A DNA stretch of 64,000 nt from Owenia fusiformis (GCA_903813345.2 CAIIXF020000002.1:29147223-29211222), one strand, 5' to 3'. Counted from the stretch's first letter, positions 1-12,148 are shown. The notes: generated by a model not told the origin, from the sequence alone. Numbers and translations: made by a program.

Positions 1-155
1 ACTGAGATGACGGGCACCTGAAATGTTCTTTCAATATTTGCTGGAAGTTTTACATTTATCTTCCAACATGCCCTTGTCAGTGTGTCGTAATATCGCCTCA
101 AGTTATCCTTGGATTACTTTTGAAATAAGTAGTATTCATTAACGTTTATTTTCAG

Positions 156-282
156 AGATGGGAAACTTGACTTAAAAGAGTTTGATCATTTTCTTGGCTG
201 TTTATTCAGTAAAAATGGGAAACCATATCCTATCACAGAGAAACAGCGGAAAATTATACACAACTTACTTGATGAAAATAAG
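156..282 (+). CDS. Naam: Nicotinamidase exon a: EF-hand region
   Basis: The acceptor TTTTCAG ends at 155 and the donor GTATGT starts at 283. The exon carries one base of a split codon, then 42 codons beginning DGKLDLKEF and ending LLDENK. The start is the second half of an EF-hand calcium loop whose first half must lie in an exon left of the window. The end supplies the first four residues of the next loop. It ends in phase 0. Confidence 0.88.
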
Positions 283-310
283 GTATGTGACTGATATATC
301 TATCTATTAT

Positions 311-452
311 GTCATCACCACAAGTGGTGACATATTGTTATAGTCTCCAACTTTGCTGTGGACATTGTTCGACGTCTGTAACAAATGGCATATGTAACAA
401 ATGGCATATGTAACAATTAGCAGGTGGTGACATTTTGCATGTCAATGCCTTG
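311..452 (+). mobile_element. Family A hairpin-ended repeat, copy 1
   Basis: It starts with a hairpin of the type GTCACCAC, 5-nt loop, GTGGTGAC, followed by ATATTGTTATAGTCTCC. It ends GGTGGTGACATTTTGCATGT then CAATGCCTTG. The same start and end recur at seven other places in the window. Non-coding. Confidence 0.8.
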
Positions 453-1190
453 TTTATGATATTTTTATTCTTATTTGCAATATTATGATGTCTCGTAAGC
501 CAATGTCAGCTGTTGGGATTTTAATCATGTAGTCGTAGAATCTGTGACACAAACTGAAAGTATATGTGAATTCAAACTGGGTGCATAACAATTATGAGAG
601 TTTTTAATTTCAAAGGAATAAATGTTATTAGTGTATATAGTTGTAGGATTTTGGCCTGACCTCCATTTACTGCAAATGAGAATCTTTATCTTTCCAAAAG
701 TAACATTTTCATTATACAAATTGATCAAATAGATGCCTAAACTTATAGTATGGTGACAGATATCACAATATTACAATCTGATTTCATCATAGTAAGCGGG
801 CACTTCATATACCTCATTACATCATTATAAAGATAAGTGTCACATATGCAATTTTATGTATTTATTTAAGTATTAATAATCACATTTATCATCCACTCAT
901 CACTCATATGATATAATAAATAATATAATATGTCATTTTATATTATGGCTATTCCATTTGCTCAAATAGTGAGATATTGTAAATACATGTATTCATCCAT
1001 CTGATTGTTAACCAACGGTATCCATAAACTAAAGTACATGTATATACAAGTTTCGGCAAAATATTTAAAATGACTGCCATTTTTATTTGATTCTACAACC
1101 AAAACCACATATAGTAGTACCACATTAAAGCAGATACCAGGCAAATTAAAACTTGAAATCTGTAATAGATCTAGAAGTGTGTTGTTATAT
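453..1190. other. Intron 1 sequence, nothing recognised
   Basis: AT-rich non-coding sequence between a family A repeat and a MITE; no convincing exon, repeat or element was found. Confidence 0.5.
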
Positions 1191-1195
1191 GTATA

Positions 1196-1397
1196 ACAGG
1201 CCCGTAGCCAGGATTTGCCAAGGGGGGTTCAAAAATTACCAGGGGGGTTCACATTTGACAATTTTGGCCCACATATGGCTAAAATCACTTGAAGTGCTCA
1301 AAATTGTGAAAAACTGCATGATTTTGAAAGAATTTTTGGCTAGGGGGGGGGGGGGGGGTTGCTCGAACCCTGCGAACCCCCCTGGCTACGGGCCTGT
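1196..1397. mobile_element. MITE with 17-bp perfect TIRs and a poly-G core
   Basis: The ends are ACAGGCCCGTAGCCAGG and its exact reverse complement. The short direct flank ATA is present on both sides. The interior contains GGGGGG blocks and a run of 16 G at 1343-1358. There is no coding capacity. Confidence 0.9.
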
Positions 1398-4025
1398 ATA
1401 ATTTACCATTTTGTATCAGGGTCTCTCTTTATCTATTAAAGCTTGTGTATACCAATAGAAGCTGGATCTGACACTTCACCAGTGATCACATTGATTTCTG
1501 TTATAAACATTTTGACTTGCTCGAGTCATTTACGCTCATGTTGTCTCATTTTATAAATATTAAATAATAGATTTAATAAGATAGGTTATAACCTATTGTT
1601 GATGTCAGTATCATTTTGATAATAACGGACCCGGTACTTGTAATATCATATCACTAAGTTTCATGAAATATGACCCAAAATGAAAGACATGAAATTAAAC
1701 CTAGAATTTGGGATCTCCTGAATCTGTGGATTGCCAATGTTAATACATATATTAAGGCATATCTCACAGTGAAAAGAAATGGTGTATCTAATCATGTTGA
1801 TACTAGTACAGTTAAACCTGTCAAAACCACTGGGATGAAACTGAAATTATTTTATTAAATGTAACTTTTAACCTTAGGTTTGTATTAACTTTACATCTAT
1901 AACCTCCTTCATTATTTGAATGAAAGTCAAGGACTTTTGAAGTGGTTGTGTTATCTTGTTTGAATACTAAATGGCATCCATATCCCAACATCATGAACTA
2001 TTTCTATCACTGAAGTTCGGATCCATTTGAAGTATATTGAATGTAAACAAATATGTATGTAAAGTCGTATATGAGATAAATTTTTTTTTTGATTTCATGA
2101 GGAAATAGAAAAAGGTATTACATTGAAATTATGAGTAACAAGGAAATTAATGTCAAAATGATGATACTAGTTTATGTACTATTATTTCCCCCTGATATGA
2201 TTTTGAGATCATGTCCCTGATCAATGCTTCAGAAAATCCAAAATGTCTGCTTGACTGGGAATTCTTGTTTATTTTCAAAATGAGATTTAGAAATAGGATT
2301 TGTTAAATATTATACATGTATGTTGGTATCTTCTATTCTGTCTAGGAGCTGCCCTTATCAAGTAAGAAAACCTAATTATGGGCTAAATGGGCGTGGCTCA
2401 AGTTTGCCTCATATCCTATCTATACCTTTATTTCCAAGTCTCATTTTCTCTAAAATTATGAAAAATGTTTTTCATTTCACCACCAATACATATTGTTACA
2501 TATTGTGACATATTGATATAGTATAGCCTCAAACTTTAACTGCAGTTGGGGTTCGGCATTTGGAGTTGGGCATCTGTAATAAATGGCAGGTGGTGACATT
2601 TTGTACTTTCATGTACCATGCCTTGTTTGAAATGTTTTATACAGTTTGGAAATACCATTTAATATACATGTAATATACACAATTTGTTGCTAATGGCAGA
2701 TTTATTTTTCCAATTTTGCAGTTTAAATCGAGCCTCTGATATCTTTCCCCGAGAGTAATATGATTCATTCATTCTGCTTATGTCTATAAGGCTATTGAGC
2801 ACATAATATTGATTTCAGCTTGTTTTCTCTAAAAAGCATTCTTTACCTGGATATTTTCCTTATTGACTTCGCTTGTTTTTCATACCTTTGAATTTATTCT
2901 CTAAAGGTATGATATTCAGGTACAGTAAGACTGTTTTCAGTGAACACCTTTTAGATCTAAAAAGTGATGTAGGTATTCTTTATTAACAAATCCTGGATTG
3001 ATATTTTTATTTTATTTCTTTTATCTTATTTATATAATTATCTAACATAAATTATAACATGGATGGCACTAGATAGAGGGTATATCAGTTGCATATAACA
3101 ATTGTTGAAAATATTGAAAGTATATTACAATTTGTTCATGTCGAAAATATTTAACTTTTGTAGTAACATACCAGATTTTCAAATGGGTGTATTCTCATTT
3201 TCAAATGGGTGTATTCTCATTTTCAAGGGGGTGCACTATTAGATCATTGAATTATTGATGTGTTGAAACACAATTTTCCTGTTAATTTTAATCTAACAGT
3301 GTAATATGTTTACTAGTTGCAAGGCATCAGTAGGTGTATGATATTGTATAATGTATTTTATAATAATGGTACCTTGTTATTGACTGAGCGCTAAATATAG
3401 ACACTCATTCCAGATTGATAATCTTAATATTCTAATAGAACAAAAGAAACTATGGAATAACCATCACTAATCAATGATTCGCAGGAACATGGCCCTCGTA
3501 GAAATTATACCAGGGAGATTTAAAACATTTGCTTGTATATGTATTTTAACATGTAGATACCTTTCCGCATAATATATCTCATTCTTAGCATATATAGTCA
3601 GCATATTTTATGCTATTTCTTCGATTGGTTTGTTCTAAATATTGAGATATCAGAATCTGTTTGCTAAGGCGGGGAACATACTATTGATTGGTTTTACCTG
3701 TTATGTTGGAATTATTTACCTGTTATACTACAGCATACAAGGTTCCTAAGAATACATAAGGAAAAGTCAGCATCTGTTAGAATAATTGTATGTAATTTTG
3801 ATTGAATTTCTGATGGCCTTTATTTTATAATGTGTGCTTAGTATACTAATCAGATTTCATGATGTAAGAGTGCCTTATAATAACATGTATTTAATAAACA
3901 AAAGTTGACATAGTACACTGATTTGCAGTCAAATATATCAATCCTGTGGGGTAGGGGGGGGGGGGGCAGGCACTTTTCGTTAAAGGAAGAGTAGCTTTCT
4001 AGTTTTCCTCCTCCTATGGTTTGTT
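1398..4025. other. Intron 1 sequence, mostly featureless
   Basis: Apart from family A copy 2 (2504-2625), a twice-repeated CAAATGGGTGTATTCTCATT (3178-3225) and a run of 13 G near 3954, I see no gene or element. Confidence 0.5.
2504..2625 (+). mobile_element. Family A hairpin-ended repeat, copy 2 (5' end decayed)
   Basis: The hairpin is partly lost (GTGACATATTGATATAGTAT). The middle GGCATCTGTAATAAATGGCA and the end GGTGGTGACATTTTG..GCCTTG are clear. Confidence 0.7.
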
Positions 4026-4202
4026 ATCACCTACAAAAAGTGGTGACATATTGTTGTAGTCTTCATTTTTATTTATGTCACCGCAAGTGGTTACATTTTG
4101 TTATAGTCTCCGACTTTTTTGTGGATATTGTTTGTTGGTTGGTTTTTGGCAGTTGGTGTCTGTAACAAATGGCAGGTAGTGACATTTTGCTCGTTAATGC
4201 TT
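4026..4202 (+). mobile_element. Family A hairpin-ended repeat, copy 3 (double start)
   Basis: Two consecutive family A starts (4026 and 4076) precede one end containing GTAACAAATGGCAGGTAGTG and ACATTTTG. This looks like a partial internal duplication or a nested insertion. Confidence 0.7.
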
Positions 4203-4314
4203 AATATGTTAAGGCCTCATCTTCGTTCACTCAGCTCCCGTTGCAGTGAAGACCAAGCGTGCAAAGATGTTAAGGCCTTGGATAGGCTAAATCTCCTGTT
4301 TAAGAATCCCAATT

Positions 4315-4590
4315 CAAATCAATTAGAATTGATAATCTATCAAACCCAGAGTAACATGATTTTACTTGTTGAGACTCACAGAGCCAGTATTCTTTGTAGA
4401 TAATGAGGATTTCTTATCCCCATGATAATATGCTGGTATCCCCATGTTAAGTTAATGGTGCATATCCCCATGTTAAGTCAATACACCCTTGCTGAAATCC
4501 TCATTTTCTAAGAAGAACACTGCTTAATTGAGCCTCAACCAGTATAGTAATATGTTACTGAGCACATCTAAAATCAAATCAATCCCAATT
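4315..4590. mobile_element. Palindromic MITE with diverged long arms
   Basis: Left arm 4315-4413 and right arm 4494-4590 are inverted and about 70 percent alike by eye, best matched around GTTGAG-CTCA and AATGAGGATTT. No coding content. Confidence 0.5.
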
Positions 4591-4689
4591 GGCTAGATCC
4601 ATCTTGTTGCATGGTATTACAGTGTATGACTGAAGGGTTCATCAGTATGGGTTAGATATGGGGTTCTTTCACTTGGTTACCTCTAATAG

Positions 4690-4848
4690 GCTCATTTATG
4701 TCTTTGTCACATTTGCTCCGATTTTCACTACGGCGCCCGGCTGATTGAGTATTTTGTTCAGAAATGTATTCAATTTTGAACAAAATACTCAATCGGTCGG
4801 GTGCCCGCCGATGAATCGCAGCAAATGTGACCCAGGCATTAATGTTCA
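4690..4848. mobile_element. Foldback MITE with about 70-bp arms
   Basis: The arms meet at GATTGAGTATTTTGTTC / GAACAAAATACTCAATC with an 18-bp loop. They extend outward through CGGCG-CCCG to GTCACATTTGCTCCGATT and its inverted match. Confidence 0.85.
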
Positions 4849-4849
4849 C

Positions 4850-5687
4850 GGAAAGATTGGGACTGGTTTTTTTTGAGTCGGCGATATCAATAAATAAGAA
4901 TGTAGAAAGGCTGTCTGACTGTGTACATGTGGTCAATCAGTTTTTATAATAAACAAAAAATGTATTATGATTTTGGTACTACTTTTTGAAAGTGCAACCA
5001 GTATACTGTTCTTTATAGTAGTCTAGCTACAAACCCTTGTGACCCCCCAGCCCCATTAAACACACCATCTCCACCCCCAAGTGGTAAAGTAGATAAGGTG
5101 GGGGATGGAGGGTTCAGAGACTTGAAGTAATACTAACATTACTTTATTTTGTAATATATCAACTGATTTAAGAATTTGAGCCTATTTCAAATCACCTAAC
5201 ATAATATTATTACAAATTATGTCCATTCAATTACTTTCATTCTGTATCTCATCTTATGAAATACCATCTAGTTTCATCGTGACTGAAGGTCAATTTACTG
5301 GTTTATTAACAGTTTGATGAAATGTCAAAAAATCTAAATTCTTTGAAGTCTCCTGATTTTTGGTGATTCGATTTCATTTATGCATTATTACTCTATATGG
5401 TTAGCAACTTGCATATAAGAACACAAACCCAGGGATAATACCTTTTGTTGGTAGAATGAGTTAAACTCTACAAAGGGCTCTGGTCTTTTATTATCATAAT
5501 GGGATTTAGTGTCCTTGAATAAGGGTTTCTAGTTTGTAAGGTCTTGGCTTTTAGGCTTAACCATATTTCTGTATACCTGTAATTTCACCAACAACAATTA
5601 AAAATCTGAAAATTTGACTCTCAGTACTGATTCCAGAGTGATTTCCAAATGACTATGTTAGAGATCTAGTCATGTACATGTATATTT
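4850..5687. other. Intron 1 sequence left of the gypsy element
   Basis: No exon was seen. A 3' LTR of the gypsy element would be expected to start next to the polypurine tract but could not be recognised. Confidence 0.45.
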
Positions 5688-8600
5688 TTAGTTTCCCCTT
5701 TGAATAGAAGATTTAGTGGGTGTTGGGACATGTAAGTTACTCGAAGGATTGGGATTTATGGGACTTGTATTTGTTACATGGGGGGTAGGCTTTGGTTCAG
5801 GAATATGCAAGAGATCTTGGCGGTCTCTTCTGTAGATTCCTCCATTATCAGCATGTACTTTGTAAGACCTGGGAGACACTTTCTCTAGGACTTTAGCCTT
5901 TACATCCCAAGTGGCTTTGTCATCATGCTTGGATTTCATTCTCACATAATCATCCTTGGTCAAGTTTGGCAGATCTCTGGATCCTTTATTGTAGTATTTC
6001 TTCTGTCTTTGTTTTAAGACTCTTCTTTGTTTGTTTATCTTTGACTTCTTGTTAATGTCAGGACTAAGTTGAGGTATTTTGCTGCGTAGTCTACGTCCCA
6101 TTAGCATTTCAGCAGGAGACATACCAGTCTCTAGGGGTGCATTTCTATATGCTAGAAGGGATAAGTAGGGATCTTCACCACTATGTGCTGCTTTCTTCAG
6201 GAGATGTTTGACTGTTCTGACTGAATTTTCTGCTTTCCCATTTCCTTGGTGTCTATAAGGACTAGATAAGGAGACCTCAAACTCGTATTCCTTGGCAAAC
6301 TCAGAAAATTTAGAGGATGCAAATTGAGAGCCAGTGTCTGCTCTAACAATATTAGGAATACCCTGTCTGGAAAATGTTGATTTCAGTTGCTGTATAATTG
6401 TGCTGGTGTTGGTGCTTTGTAGAAGAGCTACTTCTGGGTATGTGGAATAGTAATCAGTCATGATGAGGTAGTTCTTTCCAAATAGGTGGAAAACATCACA
6501 ACCAATTTTCTGCCATGGTCCGGTTGTTGTATCACCATCAATCATGCTTTGTTTCCTCTGGCTATATCTGTACATTTGGCAGGCTTCACAGCTATTTACC
6601 ATGTGTGTAATATCTTTGTAGATACCTGGCCAATACATACAGGTTCTGGCTAGTCGTTTGCACTTTTCAATGCCAATGTGACCAGCATGTAGGCGATGAA
6701 GCATATCCTTCCTCATTGAGGTTGGAATTACCATGCAGTTGCCTTTAATCAGTATGCCGTCAATCAGGGTAAGGTCATCTCTCATCTGATAGTATACTCT
6801 CTCTGCTGATGATGGCCAACCATGCAAGACATACTGGGTTACTTTCTGAAGATAAGGATCTTTAGCAGTTTCCTCAGCAATTTTCTTCATGATTTGAGCT
6901 GATGCTGGGATGGAATTCATGATCATGTTAACATGGTGGGTTATCTCAGAGTCTACTGTTTCAATCGGTGTATTACTGACTACAGACCGCGAGAGTGTAT
7001 CTGCTATCACCAGATACTTCCCTGGTGTATAAGTCATGAAATAGTCATATCTCTGGAGCTTCATCATAAGTCGTTGAATTCTTGGGGTCATTTCATTGAG
7101 ATTCTTCTTGGAGATGGGTATCAATGGTTTATGGTCAGTCTCAAGCTCAATTTGGTGAAGTCCATAAATGAGCTCATCGAATTTATGACAACCATAAGTT
7201 ATGCCTAGCAGCTCCTTCTCAATCTGAGCATACCGTTGCTCACATTTTGAGAGTGACCGAGCTGCATAAGCCACCGGCTTCCAATCATCTTGATGCTGCT
7301 GTAGGAGAACAGCACCGAGAGAATCTTTGCTGCTGTCAGTTGAAACCTTTGTTCTTTTGTCAGGGTCATAATATGCCAGTACTGGGGATGAGGTTAAAAG
7401 CTTTTGAAGGCTTACATACTCATCTTCATGATGGCTATCCCAATGCCATGGGACATCACTTTCCAGTAGTTTTCTCAGGTGTGTAGTTTGTTTTGACAGA
7501 TTTGGGATGAATTTGCCAGTGTAGTTTATCATTCCAAAGAATCGTTGGAGTTTACATTTGGAGTCTGGCTTTTCCATTTTCAGTATGGCTGCAATCCTTC
7601 CATGATCAGCCATGACACCATTGGGTGTCAAGATCTCACCAAGAAATGAGATCTTCTGAGTCTGGATAACACATTTTTTTCTATTGAGCTTCACATTGTA
7701 TCTATCAAGGCGTTGAAGTACTTTATTCAATCTATTGTCATGTTCATCTTTAGTACAGCCCCAAATGATGATGTCATCGATGTAAGCATATGTGCCCTCT
7801 ATTCCACTTAGTACTTCATCCATAGATTTTTGGAAGATTTCTGGACTGGCACACAATCCCTGGGGTAGCCTATTGTAACAGTATCTGCCCCATGGGGTGT
7901 TAAAGGTGGTCAGTAACTGAGAGTTGTTATGGAGGCGTATTTGGAAAAATGAGGATGAGGCATCTAGCTTTGACATATACTGGGCCCCATGCATAGCACT
8001 TATGATTGAATCTTTCTTAGGAAGAGGGTAGTGCTGTCTCTTAATACATTTATTGAGATCAGTGGGATCAATAGTGGTACGAACATTTTTGTCATCTTTT
8101 ACAACTGTTACCATACTATTAACCCAATCGGTAGCATCATAAACCTTGCGTATTATACCATTTGTTTCAAGTTTATCTAGATTTGTTTTAACTTTTTCAC
8201 GATAAGGCTGTGATACTACCCTGGGTGAGTGAATTACAGGAGTGGAGCCATCTTTCAATTCAATTTCATAAGTGAATGGCATCGACTCCCCTGAAGTCAC
8301 ACACTTGAACATATTTGGATATTTCTTCTCAATACTTGAGATGTCACAATTTACAACATTGACATTTGTTTCATGGTATTGACCAGAGACTTTATTTGTC
8401 ACATTTTCATCCTGGTGATTACCATTTACAACATATATTCTTTTCACCAGGTTCAATTTTACACACGTTTCATCACACAATAGTGAAATTCCATTAGGCA
8501 CTATAACAAACAAGACTTTGTGAGCTCTGTCTTTAACATGAACAGTTAGTGTACATACACCCTGTGATTTTATTTTTGACCCATTATAGTCAATCAGGTT

Positions 8601-9911
8601 GACATTTTTTGGCATCACCGAAGGCTTGTTTTTCAAGTGCTGGAAGTCATGTATATTTATCAAATTGGCCTTGGCCCCTGTATCAAGCTTGAAATCAATA
8701 AGCTGATCATTTACAAGTAACGTAGTGACCCAAGGGTCATGACCTACACTATTCACATTGATATTATCAGGCATTATTGTGGCCTGTTGATGATTTTCAA
8801 CACACGCAGGCATTATTGTGGCCTGTTGATGATTTTCCACACATTCAGGCATTATTGTGGCCTGTTGATGATTTTTCGCACTATCAGGCATTATTGTGGC
8901 CTGTTGATGATTTTCCGCACTGTCAGGCATATTTATCGTGGCCTGTTGATCACTTATAGCGTTCTTATATATGTAGCGTTCATATTCATTGTGCAGTTGC
9001 TGCAATTTACTCACTGACTTGACAGTATTGATGTAGAAGTTGAAATCTTCATCCGAGACTGATGCGTCAGAGTCTGTAGTCGTGACCTCGTTCACTTGGT
9101 TGACTGATCTACGACCTCTGCTATGACGACTGCGTTTTGAACGACTCGCACGGCTGGTGTTGGAGCTTGATCCTTTGGCCCGACAAACTGAAGATTTGTT
9201 GAAATGATTTGACCTACCACAGGCATCACATGTCTTACCATACGCAGGACACTTTCGTATGGCATGGTCCTTCGAGCAGTATTTGCAATTGATGATCATT
9301 CTGTTGGATCGGTCCTTAACATTATGAATTTCAGTTTGGGACACTGATAGTCTCTCCATAGGTTTGCTCATTATTTGAGAATATTGATGAGCTATTTCCG
9401 CAGATCTACATACTTCGATTGCTTTGGTTGCATCCAGTTGTGATTCTCTTAAAAGTCTCTCTTGCAGTCGATCATTATTTATGCCAATTACAATTTGGTC
9501 ACGGAGTATTTTGGATTCCTGGGTATCATAATTGCAAGTTGCGATTTTCGTTTGCAAGTCAGCCAAAAATTCATCGAATTTCTCATGCTCATTCTTCGTT
9601 CTGTTTCGGAAAATAAATCTTTCGTATGTTTCATTTGCTTTGGGTAGACAGTAATTAGAAAATTTGGTTACCACATGATCGTATTTCCCTTTGTCTTCTC
9701 CTTCAACAAACACAAAAGTGTCATAGATTTTTGAGGCATTCGGCCCGGCGGAAGTTATGAGCAATCCAATTTTCTGTTTGTCTGATTTGGCAGTGTCCCC
9801 CAATGCGTCGAGATACCAGGTGAAATCTCTGATAAATTGCCTCCATTGTCGTTCCAAGTCTTTGCCGAAATCTATTCTCGGAGGTGGCAATATCGAATTC
9901 TTTAAGTCCAT
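5688..9911 (-). CDS. Ty3/gypsy retrotransposon Gag-Pol polyprotein (intact 1407-codon ORF)
   Basis: A single open frame carries the gypsy order gag, protease, reverse transcriptase, RNase H, integrase. A gag-like N-terminus is followed near residues 209-243 by two zinc knuckles (CKYC..H..C and CDAC..H..C). Residues of about 320-385 are a five-fold repeat of a 13-residue unit containing NHQQATIMP. The protease motif is LDTGAKANLI. The RT catalytic box is YIDDIIIWG near residue 710. RNase H is marked by TDSSKDSLGAVL and TDHKPL. Integrase has an HHCC finger (HAGHIGIEKC..CEAC) and D, D, E positions in GCDVF, RADTGSQF and GKAENS. The start ATG gives MDLKNSILPPP. No frameshift or stop interrupts the ORF, which suggests a young insertion. 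It lies antisense in nicotinamidase intron 1. Confidence 0.95.
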   Translation of the reverse strand: MDLKNSILPPPRIDFGKDLERQWRQFIRDFTWYLDALGDTAKSDKQKIGLLITSAGPNASKIYDTFVFVEGEDKGKYDHVVTKFSNYCLPKANETYERFIFRNRTKNEHEKFDEFLADLQTKIATCNYDTQESKILRDQIVIGINNDRLQERLLRESQLDATKAIEVCRSAEIAHQYSQIMSKPMERLSVSQTEIHNVKDRSNRMIINCKYCSKDHAIRKCPAYGKTCDACGRSNHFNKSSVCRAKGSSSNTSRASRSKRSRHSRGRRSVNQVNEVTTTDSDASVSDEDFNFYINTVKSVSKLQQLHNEYERYIYKNAISDQQATINMPDSAENHQQATIMPDSAKNHQQATIMPECVENHQQATIMPACVENHQQATIMPDNINVNSVGHDPWVTTLLVNDQLIDFKLDTGAKANLINIHDFQHLKNKPSVMPKNVNLIDYNGSKIKSQGVCTLTVHVKDRAHKVLFVIVPNGISLLCDETCVKLNLVKRIYVVNGNHQDENVTNKVSGQYHETNVNVVNCDISSIEKKYPNMFKCVTSGESMPFTYEIELKDGSTPVIHSPRVVSQPYREKVKTNLDKLETNGIIRKVYDATDWVNSMVTVVKDDKNVRTTIDPTDLNKCIKRQHYPLPKKDSIISAMHGAQYMSKLDASSSFFQIRLHNNSQLLTTFNTPWGRYCYNRLPQGLCASPEIFQKSMDEVLSGIEGTYAYIDDIIIWGCTKDEHDNRLNKVLQRLDRYNVKLNRKKCVIQTQKISFLGEILTPNGVMADHGRIAAILKMEKPDSKCKLQRFFGMINYTGKFIPNLSKQTTHLRKLLESDVPWHWDSHHEDEYVSLQKLLTSSPVLAYYDPDKRTKVSTDSSKDSLGAVLLQQHQDDWKPVAYAARSLSKCEQRYAQIEKELLGITYGCHKFDELIYGLHQIELETDHKPLIPISKKNLNEMTPRIQRLMMKLQRYDYFMTYTPGKYLVIADTLSRSVVSNTPIETVDSEITHHVNMIMNSIPASAQIMKKIAEETAKDPYLQKVTQYVLHGWPSSAERVYYQMRDDLTLIDGILIKGNCMVIPTSMRKDMLHRLHAGHIGIEKCKRLARTCMYWPGIYKDITHMVNSCEACQMYRYSQRKQSMIDGDTTTGPWQKIGCDVFHLFGKNYLIMTDYYSTYPEVALLQSTNTSTIIQQLKSTFSRQGIPNIVRADTGSQFASSKFSEFAKEYEFEVSLSSPYRHQGNGKAENSVRTVKHLLKKAAHSGEDPYLSLLAYRNAPLETGMSPAEMLMGRRLRSKIPQLSPDINKKSKINKQRRVLKQRQKKYYNKGSRDLPNLTKDDYVRMKSKHDDKATWDVKAKVLEKVSPRSYKVHADNGGIYRRDRQDLLHIPEPKPTPHVTNTSPINPNPSSNLHVPTPTKSSIQRGN
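5691..5702 (-). other. Candidate polypurine tract of the gypsy element
   Basis: On the element strand the last codons read CAAAGGGGAAAC immediately before the TAA stop. A purine run at the end of pol is the normal second-strand primer of LTR elements. No matching 3' LTR could be recognised next to it. Confidence 0.4.
8768..8955 (-). repeat. 39-bp in-frame tandem repeat inside the gypsy gag/protease linker
   Basis: Five units share a core reading GGCATTATTGTGGCCTGTTG on the + strand. Each encodes 13 residues around NHQQATIMP. The last unit is diverged. The length is a multiple of three, so the polyprotein frame is kept. Confidence 0.9.
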
Positions 9912-10070
9912 GCTGAATTGTCAGCTAATTTGAGGAATTTACCCGCAGTACCATATAATAAGACTAGACTCCATGTGCAGGAAAGGAAGAACTTTATTAC
10001 TCGTTAGAATATTACAGGGGTAGTGTACGCAGACCGTACACACACGTACCGTTAATCTTAGATTGACATG
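9912..10070 (-). other. Leader, possible primer-binding site and 5' LTR end of the gypsy element
   Basis: Upstream of the Gag ATG on the - strand is a TGGTACTGCGGG stretch that could be a primer-binding site. Ahead of it lies an AATAAAG signal about 50 bp away, as expected for the R-U5 part of an LTR. A direct repeat of this stretch was not found downstream of pol near 5.1-5.7 kb, so the assignment is tentative. Confidence 0.3.
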
Positions 10071-11136
10071 AACTGATCATTACAATATTTGAGCCCAGTT
10101 AAAAGATTTAAAAAGTTTATGCGCAATAAAAACACATTCAAAGAGACTGCAGCTTCGGAAAGAATTGGAGAATTATTTTGACGTAAATACTGTATATTTG
10201 TTTCTATTTGCTATAATATAACTCATTATTGAATTGAATGTGCTACAGTTACTTGTATATTTTGGCTCAGTATGCAATACAGAGAACTACCAAATCATCA
10301 GAGATGTCACAGATACCAGATTTCACCATGATTCGCGGAACATGGAACAAATATGTGATGTTTCAGTTCACCAAAAACACCATATTTTTCTCTAAAAGAA
10401 GTATTTTCACTTGTCATTTAGAACCAGATAGACATGTCAGTTAGCTAGGTTATATGATATTTTTTGTTTCCCCGATACAAGATGTCCAATCATCACTCAA
10501 TAAGGCACTAGATTTGTTGCAAATGGACACCTATTTAGATTTATTGACTAGGATTATTTTATCTTGATAAACAATTGAGACTACTACATACTACTGTATG
10601 TTTTTAATTAACTAATCTAATCTTATCCACGCATCCACTCATCCACCCGAACCAAAATTATTCTGTTCCAAAGCCAAATGTACCGAAATCAGAATCGTTC
10701 CAATTTTTTTTTTGTTCTTTGACACCTCTCCAAATCAAAATACCAGGCTTTAGTCCAATTTACAGTTTTTGTGTCATAATTGACAAAATATTAAAGGTAT
10801 TTCAAGATCTGTCAAAACATTCAAGTGACATTTTTGGAAAGAATTTGATTCGAAAATATTATGAATGTGAATTTATTCATGGAATTAGGCTAAGCTAACA
10901 ATAATAACTTCAAAAGAAAATTGAAAATTGGATTGTTGAGTTTGAACAGTGTCTTAATCCTAGGTCATTTCCCGGCTATTTTGGCTATTTTTGATAAAAT
11001 GTGAAAGGCTCACATATAGGATGTCTGACTTTGTTAAAGGTCTCTTTTGTCACAAATATATGAGATTTTAGCCTTATTTTAATGTGAATATCAATTTCTA
11101 CATGTTATAATCTGGGCCTACTAGGTATATTATATA
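10071..11136. other. Intron 1 sequence between gypsy element and TIR transposon
   Basis: AT-rich and non-coding. The outer limit of the possible gypsy 5' LTR should fall here but no TG start could be fixed. Confidence 0.4.
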
Positions 11137-11770
11137 AGAGCTGAATAGGGTGTTCCAGAATATGGCTTTTTCATGCTAGCAAGATGCAGTTCAGTCCAGA
11201 TGGGCTCTTGATAGTAAAGTTTAAGCTGAAAAAATTTCGGTTCCTCAAATCGACGTTTGACCCCCCCCCCCCTACCGACGTTTTTGCGAAAACTGGTAAA
11301 AAACGGCAAAAAAACGTCATTTTGTAGCCTTACAAGGTAAAATATGAAGGATGGATGTTAGAAATCTTGTCAAAATCATTAGGTTATGGTCATTATGTAT
11401 TATCATACAGTTGAAAACATAGTATACCTTGTTCATTAATTATTTAACCCTTTTCCTACTAATATTTGAGCGAAAATCGCAAATATATCACATTTTGAAA
11501 CAAACTATTTGCTCTTTTACTGTTATTCATATGGTAGCTTATCTCTAACTACTAAACACCATCAAACTGGTAATACTGATGGTAATAACAATTAGATAAA
11601 TGGTACTGCAAAGGTTAAGCACTGTAAACCATATTTTAGAGTCTTGGTTATAAGGTGATCATGCATTCATTTAGATAATGGTTCACACTGAATTAGTTCC
11701 ACCCATGTACTCATAAATGATCTAACATGTTATAATAACAATGTCTAATGTCTACAGATTATTCTGCATT

Positions 11771-12148
11771 TCATTTTTTAAGGAATGCAGGGATCTTGGC
11801 CCTATGAGAGGAAGAAACAAGAATCATTCTAGCCCTCACAGTGCCATCATGGGCAGCATTGGCGTAGTCTTGTATGTCTTTTACGCTCCTCTCTGCAGCG
11901 TCATTAACCACATACAGATTATGCACAATAGCTGCTAATGTAATATATCCTTGATGTGTAGCCCACTGGTTGATGGGTAGATTGAGCCAAGTTGTATCCC
12001 CATTTGTAAGATTAAATAACAACCAAGATCTTGGCCCTAAAAAGTCAATAAGTTCTTGGTTGGGCTGAATGAGTATATCAGTATGGAAATCTGGCTTCCC
12101 AGGGTTGAAGACATTTGGTCTTTGGATTCCCAATAGATGTCTTGCCAT
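11771..12148 (-). pseudogene. Transposase-like protein, C-terminal part
   Basis: The open frame has IDFLGPRSWLLFNLTN and HNLYVVNDAAERSVKDIQDY. I associate this VVNDxAER signature with a large uncharacterised, transposase-like protein family of invertebrates; this is from recollection. No N-terminal catalytic region is present. The matching preceding segment lies on the opposite strand at 12264-12412. Confidence 0.6.
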
